Assembly (NCBI GenBank): GCA_015066085.1 | Contig: SVPA01000009.1 | Span: 1 to 49,871 of the forward strand | Length of the DNA stretch: 49,871 nucleotides | DNA from: Oscillospiraceae bacterium | GTDB lineage: Bacteria; Bacillota; Clostridia; Oscillospirales; Acutalibacteraceae | Direction: 5' to 3' | Shown here: in pieces, positions 25,273 through 31,843 of the stretch | Layout: every line of letters begins with the position of its first letter | Position numbering within the stretch: position 1 is the stretch's first letter | The notes under the pieces: model-generated | What the model was told of the DNA's origin: nothing | What the model saw: the letters and a program-made list of their open reading frames with translations, nothing else | The model's database searches: none | Translations under genes and position numbers: made by a program

Positions 25273-25300
25273 AAAGTGAGATGTTTTCACATCTCACTTT
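25273..25300. terminator. Bidirectional terminator
   Basis: AAAGTGAGATG and CATCTCACTTT form an 11-bp stem followed by TTTTTT on the plus strand and by AAATT on the other side. It lies between the phosphohexomutase and cysteine-rich genes. Confidence 0.85.
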
Positions 25301-25302
25301 TT

Positions 25303-26118
25303 TTATTCGCCGATTTCACCGCATGAGCAACCGCAGTTTGAAGCGCAAGAGCCCGAGGGGAAGAAATCATCGGTAGGGAATTCAATTCTTCTGAAAACTT
25401 CGCAAGGGCTGTCGGTAGTGTTTTCGCACTGTTTTTCGGGAATACAGAAATCATAAACGGGAACGAGAACCTGAACATTTCTGATAAGTTGAACAATAGT
25501 GAAAACGCCTAAAGTAACATAAACTACGGGGCTTTCGTTGTTGTCGGCTATAACGCAACCGCCGAGATATTCCGAAAGACAAGCGGGAATAACGCCTACA
25601 TTATCGTGGCAGCCGCCACCGTTTCCGATTCTTGAGGAAAGGGCAATGGGTGTTGCAACCTGTACTACGCATTTAGGCACAGATGCACCTCTTCCTGCAC
25701 AAAAATCGGCGCACTCGCCACAAGCCGTTTCGCTTGTAAAGGAGCGAACATTACCTTCTCCTCCGCAAAGAACAACCTTTTTGTTGAAAATTGCAATGCC
25801 TCTTACTTCGGTCGGACAACTGCAAGGAGATGAGTATACATCCAACAGTACAATGAAGAAAAATGTGATGTCGCAGGAATAAAATCCTCGGCTGAGGTTT
25901 ACGGGTTCAACATCAATTTTCACATCGGCAACCTCTGCCGAGCGCACCTTAACGCTAACGGCGTTTTCTATAAGATTTTGTCCTTCTCTGCAAAAATAAA
26001 CCCTTAAATCTTCTAAACAGTCTCGGTCACAGCAGGAGTCGAAAATTTTTCCCGCATCAATACATACCGCTTCTTTAAATTCCGAGTTGTTTACACTTCT
26101 GTTATTGGCATCAGCCAT
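25303..26118 (-). CDS. Cysteine-rich conserved hypothetical protein
   Basis: 271 residues with 23 cysteines by my count (about 8%). These include clusters CCDRDC, CSC, CGECADFC and a C-terminal SCASNCGCSCGE. No signal peptide, membrane helix or known catalytic motif is visible. A repeated beta-strand pattern (VSVKVRSAEVADVKIDVEPV, ITFFFIVLLDVYSS) suggests a beta-sandwich core. I recall similar proteins across gut Clostridia but know no function; a metal-binding or spore/coat-like disulfide-rich role is speculation. The start at 26118 follows GGAGG; an upstream in-frame ATG at 26163 lacks one. A TATAAT at 26180-26185 on the minus strand may be its -10. Confidence 0.75.
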   Translation of the reverse strand: MADANNRSVNNSEFKEAVCIDAGKIFDSCCDRDCLEDLRVYFCREGQNLIENAVSVKVRSAEVADVKIDVEPVNLSRGFYSCDITFFFIVLLDVYSSPCSCPTEVRGIAIFNKKVVLCGGEGNVRSFTSETACGECADFCAGRGASVPKCVVQVATPIALSSRIGNGGGCHDNVGVIPACLSEYLGGCVIADNNESPVVYVTLGVFTIVQLIRNVQVLVPVYDFCIPEKQCENTTDSPCEVFRRIEFPTDDFFPSGSCASNCGCSCGEIGE

Positions 26119-26234
26119 ATAAAGACCTCCTGATAAGTATTGAAGCCGTAGGCAATCTGCCATAACGCACTTCTAACCCATTATATGACCGACCTTGAAC
26201 TATGACACAAATAAAGAAATTTTAAAAATTGCAG

Positions 26235-26263
26235 TTGAACATTTCTACAAAATATGCTAAAAT
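26235..26263 (+). promoter_or_regulatory. Promoter of the Na+/phosphate symporter gene
   Basis: TTGAAC (26235-26240), 17 bases, TAAAAT (26258-26263), 31 bases before the ATG. No clear pho-box repeat was seen. Confidence 0.55.
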
Positions 26264-26294
26264 TTTCTAAAACAATAAATAAAAGGAGAAAATA

Positions 26295-28055
26295 ATGGAA
26301 TATATTCTTACCGTTTTAGCGCTTGTTGGCGGTCTTGCTCTCTTCCTTTACGGAATGGAGTTAATGGGCGATAGCCTGAAGATGCTTGCCGGCGGAAAAC
26401 TTGAGTCAATTCTTTCAAAAATTACTTCTAATAGATTTTTTGGGTTTATGCTCGGTTTTGGCGTTACCGCAATAATTCAGTCTTCTTCTGCAACTACCGT
26501 TATGCTTGTCGGCTTTGTTAATTCGGGAATTATGAAACTCGGCCAGACTATAAGCGTTATTATGGGTGCTAATATCGGTACGACGGTTACCGCTTGGCTC
26601 CTTAGTACTTCAGGTATAGAGGCGTCCACCGATTTTCTAAAACTCTTCACCCCCGATGCGTTTACCCCCGTTCTTGCGATTATCGGACTTCTTTTAGTAA
26701 TGGCTACCAAGTCGGATAAAAAGAAGAATACCGGACTTATTCTTCTTGGCTTTGCTATTTTAATGTTTGGAATGGACATGATGAGTTCGGCTATGGGAAT
26801 TTTCAAAGAGAATGAGGCTTTTCAGAGCATTCTTACTGCCTTTGAAAACCCCTTTATGGGAATTTTGGTAGGAACAATTTTTACCGCTGTAATTCAGTCT
26901 TCTTCGGCTTCGGTAGGTGTTTTTCAAGCCCTTTCAATGTCTTGCCCAATCTCCTATGCAACTGCAATTCCCGTAATTTTAGGTCAAAATATCGGAACAA
27001 CAATTACGCCCATAATTTCTTCAATTAGCGGAAATATTCACGCCAAGCGTGTGGCAATGAGTTGTCTTTACATCAAGATGATTGGCGTTGTGATTGTCTG
27101 TGGCGGTTTCTACGCTTTAGATGCAATAATAGGTTTCGACTTCATGACCCTTAATGTCGGTGCTTTTGAAATTGCGGTTATACATACTCTCTTTAACATT
27201 TTATCAACTGTAATTCTTTTACCTTTCTGTTCTCTTCTTGAAAAACTTGCTGTTGTAACGATAAAAGGTAAAAAGAAGCAAGAAATTGCCGATGATTTTG
27301 CTACCCTTGACGACCGTTTCCTTTCTACCCCCGCCTTTGCGGTTGAAAAGAGCATGGACCTTGTTTCTCAAATGTCTAAAATTGCAACCGAAAGTTATAA
27401 AGTGGCGGTCGGTTTATTAGATAATTTCGACCCCGAACTTTTTGAAAAAGTAAAAGAACAGGAAACCCAAATCGACAAATATGAGGATAAAATCAGCACC
27501 TATCTTGTAAAAATTGCGGGCAGCAGCCATTCCCAACAGGACAGCAAGGCGCTAACCGAACTTTTACACTGTGTTGGGGATATTGAGCGAATTTCAGACC
27601 ACGCTTTAAATATCGCAGAGGTTGCTAAAGAAATTCACGATAAAAAGGTTTCTTTCTCAAGGAAGGCCACCGAAGATATTAAAATTATGGTTTCTGCCGT
27701 CAGTGAAATTCTTGACATTACAAGTCAGGCGGTGGAAAAACAGGATATTGCCCTTGCCGGTAAGGTTGAACCGCTTGAGCAGGTTATCGACCGAATTAAG
27801 AGAAAAATCAAAAACGGCCATATTACCCGTCTAAAACAAGGCGACTGTACAATAGAACTCGGGTTCATTCTTTCCGACCTTCTTACCAACTGTGAAAGAA
27901 TTTCTGACCACTGCTCTAATATCGCCGTTTGCATAATTGAAGTAAATAGCGACACATTTGAAGTCCACGAATATCTTAACCAGATTAAGTCGGGCGAAGA
28001 CGAAGAATTTAAAGTTCTTTACGAGGAATACAAACAAAAATATTATATCTCTTAA
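26295..28055 (+). CDS. Na+/phosphate cotransporter with C-terminal PhoU-like domain
   Basis: 586-residue NptA/PNaS family transporter. Two inverted halves carry the signature QSSSATT (in GVTAIIQSSSATTVML) and QSSSAS (in FTAVIQSSSASVGVF). Each is followed by a GQNIGTT/GANIGTT helix. About eight to ten membrane helices fill residues 1-320. The remaining part (about 340-560) is all-helical and PhoU-like, with two repeats ending in ERISDHALNIAE and ERISDHCSNIA. It imports inorganic phosphate with sodium; the PhoU part probably tunes activity. Single-gene unit, GGAG site, own promoter and terminator. Confidence 0.93.
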   Translation: MEYILTVLALVGGLALFLYGMELMGDSLKMLAGGKLESILSKITSNRFFGFMLGFGVTAIIQSSSATTVMLVGFVNSGIMKLGQTISVIMGANIGTTVTAWLLSTSGIEASTDFLKLFTPDAFTPVLAIIGLLLVMATKSDKKKNTGLILLGFAILMFGMDMMSSAMGIFKENEAFQSILTAFENPFMGILVGTIFTAVIQSSSASVGVFQALSMSCPISYATAIPVILGQNIGTTITPIISSISGNIHAKRVAMSCLYIKMIGVVIVCGGFYALDAIIGFDFMTLNVGAFEIAVIHTLFNILSTVILLPFCSLLEKLAVVTIKGKKKQEIADDFATLDDRFLSTPAFAVEKSMDLVSQMSKIATESYKVAVGLLDNFDPELFEKVKEQETQIDKYEDKISTYLVKIAGSSHSQQDSKALTELLHCVGDIERISDHALNIAEVAKEIHDKKVSFSRKATEDIKIMVSAVSEILDITSQAVEKQDIALAGKVEPLEQVIDRIKRKIKNGHITRLKQGDCTIELGFILSDLLTNCERISDHCSNIAVCIIEVNSDTFEVHEYLNQIKSGEDEEFKVLYEEYKQKYYIS

Positions 28056-28060
28056 CTTAA

Positions 28061-28095
28061 AAACACCGCTTTTCTAATTAAGAAAAGCGGTGTTT
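28061..28095 (+). terminator. Terminator of the phosphate symporter gene
   Basis: AAACACCGCTTTTCT pairs perfectly with its complement across the loop AATTA, followed by a T-run. Confidence 0.92.
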
Positions 28096-28119
28096 TTTTA
28101 AAAATATTTTCAAAAAGCC

Positions 28120-28148
28120 TTGATTTTCTTTGCTGTATAGAATATAAT
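28120..28148 (+). promoter_or_regulatory. Promoter of tRNA-Leu(CAA)
   Basis: TTGATT (28120-28125), 17 bases, TATAAT (28143-28148), ending 11 bases before the tRNA 5' end. Confidence 0.65.
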
Positions 28149-28159
28149 TATCACACTGT

Positions 28160-28246
28160 GCCGGTGTGTTGGAATTGGCAGACGAGGCGGACTCAAAATC
28201 CGTTGGTAGCGATACCGTGCGGGTTCGACCCCCGCCACCGGCACCA
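28160..28246 (+). tRNA. tRNA-Leu (anticodon CAA)
   Basis: 87-nt class II tRNA. Acceptor GCCGGTG pairs with CACCGGC and the CCA end is encoded. The anticodon loop CTCAAAA gives CAA at 28194-28196. A long variable arm (TGGTAGCGATACC) and the T-arm GGGTTCGACCC are present. It reads UUG codons. It sits between its own promoter and terminator. Confidence 0.97.
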
Positions 28247-28284
28247 TTAAAGAGAACCGACCCTTTAGGGTTGGTTCTCTTTAA
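28247..28284 (+). terminator. Terminator after tRNA-Leu(CAA)
   Basis: A 17-bp stem (one G-T pair) with loop TTTA starts directly after the CCA end and is followed by TTTTGTTT. Confidence 0.92.
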
Positions 28285-28323
28285 TTTTGTTTATATGGGT
28301 CGAACCCGAAAAATAATTTTTTC

Positions 28324-28352
28324 TTGTGGAAAATCTTGTCTGGTGCTATAAT
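28324..28352 (+). promoter_or_regulatory. Promoter of the EamA-xpt operon
   Basis: TTGTGG (28324-28329), 17 bases, TATAAT (28347-28352) with an extended -10 TGC just before it; 39 bases before the ATG. Confidence 0.6.
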
Positions 28353-28391
28353 GTCAATATCTTAATGTCAAATTTTGTCAGGAGAATTTTT

Positions 28392-29258
28392 ATGTGGCTT
28401 TTAATGGCTGTTTTGTCTGCAATGTTTGCGGGTCTTACCGCAATTCTTGCCAAATGCGGAATTAAAAAGACCGACTCTGATTTAGCAACGGCTCTTCGCA
28501 CAATTGTTGTCTTGGTTTTTTCCTGGGTTATGGTGTTGATTGTCGGTTCTGCCGATACTATAACAGATATAACTCTGCACTCGTTCGTTTTTTTAGTCCT
28601 TTCTGGTCTTGCAACGGGTGCTTCCTGGATTTGCTATTTCAAGGCTCTTTCAATGGGTGACGTTAATAAGGTTGTACCCATTGATAAGTCAAGCACTGTT
28701 CTGACCGTTATCCTTGCAATTATTTGTTTTGGAGAATTCCACAATCTTGCCGTAAAGTTAATCGGCACGGTTTTACTTGCGGTCGGAATTTTTCTTATGA
28801 TTGAAAAGAAACAAGCCGAGCAGAAAAGCGAAAATAGAATTTGGATGCTCTACGCCGTTTTATCAGCGGTTTTTGCCGCACTAACCTCGGTTCTTGCAAA
28901 GGTCGGAATTTCGGGCGTCGAATCGAATCTTGCTACCGCAATCCGCACGAGTGTTGTTCTTATTATGGCTTGGATTATTGTTTTCGCAAAGGGCAAACAC
29001 AAGGGGCTTAAAACCCTGGATAAAAAGGAACTTTTATTTATTTCTCTTTCAGGAATTGCAACGGGTGCTTCCTGGCTTTGCTACTATTATGCTATTCAAA
29101 ACGGCGTTGTAAGCGTTGTTGTTCCTATCGATAAAATGAGTATTTTATTAGCCGTTACGTTCTCATATATTTTCTTTAAAGAAAAACTTACTGTAAAAAG
29201 CCTAATAGGTCTTGGCCTAATGCTTGTAGGTACACTTGTAATGGCAATTTTCTGTTAA
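28392..29258 (+). CDS. EamA (DMT superfamily) transporter
   Basis: 288-residue membrane protein made of two similar EamA halves with about ten hydrophobic helices. The internal repeat is visible: GLTAILAKCGIKKTDSDLAT in the first half and ALTSVLAKVGISGVESNLAT in the second, and GLATGASWICYFKAL against GIATGASWLCYYYAI. The ATG at 28392 follows AGGAG; an upstream frame extension runs into the promoter and is rejected. It shares an operon with xpt (19 bases apart), so a purine-related or other metabolite substrate is possible; family members vary widely. Confidence 0.9.
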   Translation: MWLLMAVLSAMFAGLTAILAKCGIKKTDSDLATALRTIVVLVFSWVMVLIVGSADTITDITLHSFVFLVLSGLATGASWICYFKALSMGDVNKVVPIDKSSTVLTVILAIICFGEFHNLAVKLIGTVLLAVGIFLMIEKKQAEQKSENRIWMLYAVLSAVFAALTSVLAKVGISGVESNLATAIRTSVVLIMAWIIVFAKGKHKGLKTLDKKELLFISLSGIATGASWLCYYYAIQNGVVSVVVPIDKMSILLAVTFSYIFFKEKLTVKSLIGLGLMLVGTLVMAIFC

Positions 29259-29277
29259 AATATTTTGGGAGGAAAAT

Positions 29278-29859
29278 ATGAACTTTTTAGAAGAAAGAAT
29301 CTTAAAAGACGGAATTATAAAACCCGGTAATGTTCTTAAGGTAGACAGTTTTTTAAATCATCAAATGGATGTAAAACTTCTTGACGAAATAGGACGCGAG
29401 TTTCACAGACGCTTTAAGAGTGAAAAAATAACGAAAGTGTTAACGATTGAGGCTTCGGGAATTGCTATTGCTTACCCTGTTGCCCGAGAGTTTGATGTTC
29501 CGCTTGTTTTCGCTAAAAAAGCAAAATCAGTCAATATTGACGGGGATGTTTATGTCGCCGAGGTTGAGTCTTTTACCCACAAAAACAAAAATCAGGTAAT
29601 TGTTTCTAAAAAATATCTTTCGCCCGAGGATAATGTGCTTATAATTGATGATTTTCTTGCAAACGGCTGCGCTCTCCAAGGCCTTGTCTCTATTGTTGAA
29701 TCGGCTGGGGCAAGTGTTGCAGGTCTTGGAATTGCTATTGAAAAAGGGTTCCAAATCGGCGGAAGGGTTATTCGCAACTTAGGATATCGGCTTGAATCTC
29801 TTGCAATCATAGAATCAATGGACGACCAAAAAGGAACTATAGTTTTTAAAGAACAGTAA
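29278..29859 (+). CDS. xpt: Xanthine phosphoribosyltransferase
   Basis: 193-residue type I phosphoribosyltransferase of the Gram-positive Xpt kind. The PRPP loop is LIIDDFLANGCALQG (about 122-136). FLNHQMDVKLL and TIEASGIAIAY near the N-terminus are family features. It salvages xanthine to XMP using PRPP. The start follows GGGAGG. No purine riboswitch is present in the 19-base gap or ahead of the transporter gene, unlike in Bacillus. Confidence 0.93.
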   Translation: MNFLEERILKDGIIKPGNVLKVDSFLNHQMDVKLLDEIGREFHRRFKSEKITKVLTIEASGIAIAYPVAREFDVPLVFAKKAKSVNIDGDVYVAEVESFTHKNKNQVIVSKKYLSPEDNVLIIDDFLANGCALQGLVSIVESAGASVAGLGIAIEKGFQIGGRVIRNLGYRLESLAIIESMDDQKGTIVFKEQ

Positions 29860-29860
29860 A

Positions 29861-29896
29861 AAGTCCCATCGGCTTAAAACAAAAGCCGATGGGCTT
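29861..29896 (+). terminator. Terminator of the EamA-xpt operon
   Basis: AAGTCCCATCGGCTT with its near-perfect complement, loop AAAACA, followed by CTTTTTTT. Confidence 0.92.
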
Positions 29897-29927
29897 CTTT
29901 TTTTATCTAAATTTGTATAATTACTAC

Positions 29928-29956
29928 TTGAATCATATGTCAATATAGTATATAAT
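29928..29956 (+). promoter_or_regulatory. Promoter of the 16-gene miaB operon
   Basis: TTGAAT (29928-29933), 17 bases, TATAAT (29951-29956), 29 bases before the miaB ATG. It is the only clear promoter found before the end of the run at 48.2 kb, although intragenic promoters cannot be excluded. Confidence 0.7.
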
Positions 29957-29985
29957 AGATTAAATAATATTATTATGGAGATACT

Positions 29986-31389
29986 ATGTCAAATATGACC
30001 GAAACCAATCAGCATATTTTACAGTCTATGCAGGGCTATATCGAGAGGGTAAAAGAAATTTTACCAACTCTCTACAGTCATACGCCAAAGGCTTGTATCA
30101 ACACCTACGGTTGTCAGCAAAATGTGTCCGACAGCGAAAAAATCAAGGGCATTATGGAATCTATGGGTTACGAGTTAACCGAAGATTACACTAAGGCCGA
30201 CTTTATACTTTTTAACACCTGTGCCGTTCGAGGTCACGCCGAGGACCGAGTTTTCGGAAATATCGGCAGAACCAAACAACTTAAAAAGTCGGGTGAAAAA
30301 ATACTTGTTGCCGTCTGCGGTTGTATGGCTCAACAGCAAATTGTCTGCGAAAAGGTCAAAAAAAGTTACCCTTATGTCGATATGCTTTTCGGAACGCATC
30401 ATATTCAAAACCTCCCCGAATATATCTATAAGCGTCTGACCGGTTCGGGCAGAATTTTCGACATTTCAGATGACTTTAACGAGGTTGTCGAGGGTTTGCC
30501 AATTCACCGTGACGGAAAAATCAAGGGTTGGCTCCCTATAATGCACGGTTGCGATAATTTTTGCACCTATTGTATAGTTCCTTATGTAAGAGGCAGAGAA
30601 AAATCCCGTCTGCCTGAAGATATTATAAACGAAGCCCGTCAGATGATTGCTTCGGGATTTAAAGAAATAATGCTACTCGGTCAGAATGTAAATTCCTACG
30701 GAAAGGGACTTGACTGTGACATAAACTTCGCAAAACTTTTGCGAGAGTTAAACGGTCTTGAGGGCGACTTTCGAATTCGTTTTATGACCTCTCATCCAAA
30801 GGATTGCACTCTCGAACTTCTGGACGCTGTAAAAGACTGCGAAAAGGTTGAAAAACACCTTCATTTACCTTTCCAGTCGGGCAGTGACAGAATACTTAAA
30901 CAAATGAACCGCCGTTATGATAGCGAGGGTTATCTAAATCTTATAAACGAGGCAAAAAAGCGTATACCCGGCGTTACCTTTACAAGCGACATAATTGTCG
31001 GCTTCCCGGGTGAAACTTATGAGGACTTTTGTCAAACTTTACGCCTTGTAAAAGAGGTTGAGTTCCAGGCTCTGTTTACCTTTATCTATTCGGCACGAAA
31101 CGGCACTCCCGCCGCTAAAATGGACGACCCTGTATCAAGGGAGGAAAAAGGGAAGTGGTTTAGTGAACTTCTTGCCGTTCAGGAAGATATTTCTAAAAAG
31201 AATTACGCTTCTTATGTCGGTAAAACCTACCGTGTTTTGTGTGATGAAGTTGTAGGAAACTCTAAACTTTCGGGAAAGACTCTTTTTGCCGTTGATATTG
31301 AGTTTGACGCAGACGAAAGTCTGCTGGGAAAATTTGTAAATGTCAAAGTTGACCGTTTTACAAATGTTCTTGAGGGAACAATAGTTTAA
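29986..31389 (+). CDS. miaB: tRNA-2-methylthio-N6-dimethylallyladenosine synthase
   Basis: 467-residue methylthiotransferase. The auxiliary cluster cysteines are Cys43, Cys79 and Cys113, and the radical-SAM CxxxCxxC is Cys189/Cys193/Cys196 (GCDNFCTYCIVPYVRGRE). A TRAM domain occupies the C-terminus. It adds a methylthio group to i6A37 of tRNAs reading U-starting codons. MiaA, which makes i6A, is encoded five genes downstream in the same run. First gene; GGAG site at good distance. Confidence 0.97.
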   Translation: MSNMTETNQHILQSMQGYIERVKEILPTLYSHTPKACINTYGCQQNVSDSEKIKGIMESMGYELTEDYTKADFILFNTCAVRGHAEDRVFGNIGRTKQLKKSGEKILVAVCGCMAQQQIVCEKVKKSYPYVDMLFGTHHIQNLPEYIYKRLTGSGRIFDISDDFNEVVEGLPIHRDGKIKGWLPIMHGCDNFCTYCIVPYVRGREKSRLPEDIINEARQMIASGFKEIMLLGQNVNSYGKGLDCDINFAKLLRELNGLEGDFRIRFMTSHPKDCTLELLDAVKDCEKVEKHLHLPFQSGSDRILKQMNRRYDSEGYLNLINEAKKRIPGVTFTSDIIVGFPGETYEDFCQTLRLVKEVEFQALFTFIYSARNGTPAAKMDDPVSREEKGKWFSELLAVQEDISKKNYASYVGKTYRVLCDEVVGNSKLSGKTLFAVDIEFDADESLLGKFVNVKVDRFTNVLEGTIV

Positions 31390-31407
31390 AATTATTAGGA
31401 GAATAAA

Positions 31408-31809
31408 ATGGATATTATCGAACTAACCAGAACTCTCGGCGCTGAAATTCAAAAGACCGAAGAATATAAACGCTTTATGGAAACCAAAGAGGCTAATGAC
31501 AAAAACGAAGAACTCCAAAAGCAGATAGGGGATTTTAATCTTCTTAAAATGCAACTCGACGCTGAACACGAAAGAGAAGAAAAAGACGAAGCCAAAATTC
31601 TTGAAATCAACGAAAAAATCGTAGCCCTTTATAATACTATCGTTTCAAGCAAGGCTATGACCGATTTTAATGATGCCTACGCAAAGTATAAAGAACTTAC
31701 CGACAAAATTTCTAATATTCTTTTAATGTGTGAAAACGGCGAAGACCCTAAAACCTGTGAACCCTCCGCTTGTTCGGGCAACTGTTCTTCTTGTGGTGGC
31801 TGTCACTAA
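31408..31809 (+). CDS. YlbF/YmcA-family (RicA/RicF-like) protein with cysteine-rich tail
   Basis: 133-residue mostly helical protein. Residues 1-105 fit the YlbF/YmcA family (TLGAEIQKTEEYKRFMETKE at the start, long charged helices after). The tail carries six cysteines at 108, 117, 122, 126, 129 and 132. In Bacillus the Ric proteins form an iron-sulfur complex that affects mRNA maturation and biofilm/sporulation, and ymcA lies next to miaB, ahead of mutS and mutL. The same order here supports a RicA-type assignment. 18 bases after miaB, AGGAG site. Confidence 0.82.
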   Translation: MDIIELTRTLGAEIQKTEEYKRFMETKEANDKNEELQKQIGDFNLLKMQLDAEHEREEKDEAKILEINEKIVALYNTIVSSKAMTDFNDAYAKYKELTDKISNILLMCENGEDPKTCEPSACSGNCSSCGGCH

Positions 31810-31843
31810 AAATTTTAAAAAACTTTAGAAAGGAATGAAAAAT

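Noticed and set aside
28166..28351. Short open frame starting inside tRNA-Leu(CAA)
   Set aside because: Its first half is the tRNA itself and its second half the terminator hairpin; no ribosome site.
28247..28391. Purine riboswitch ahead of the EamA-xpt operon
   Set aside because: The only strong structure is the tRNA terminator; no purine-aptamer core sequence could be found before or between the genes.
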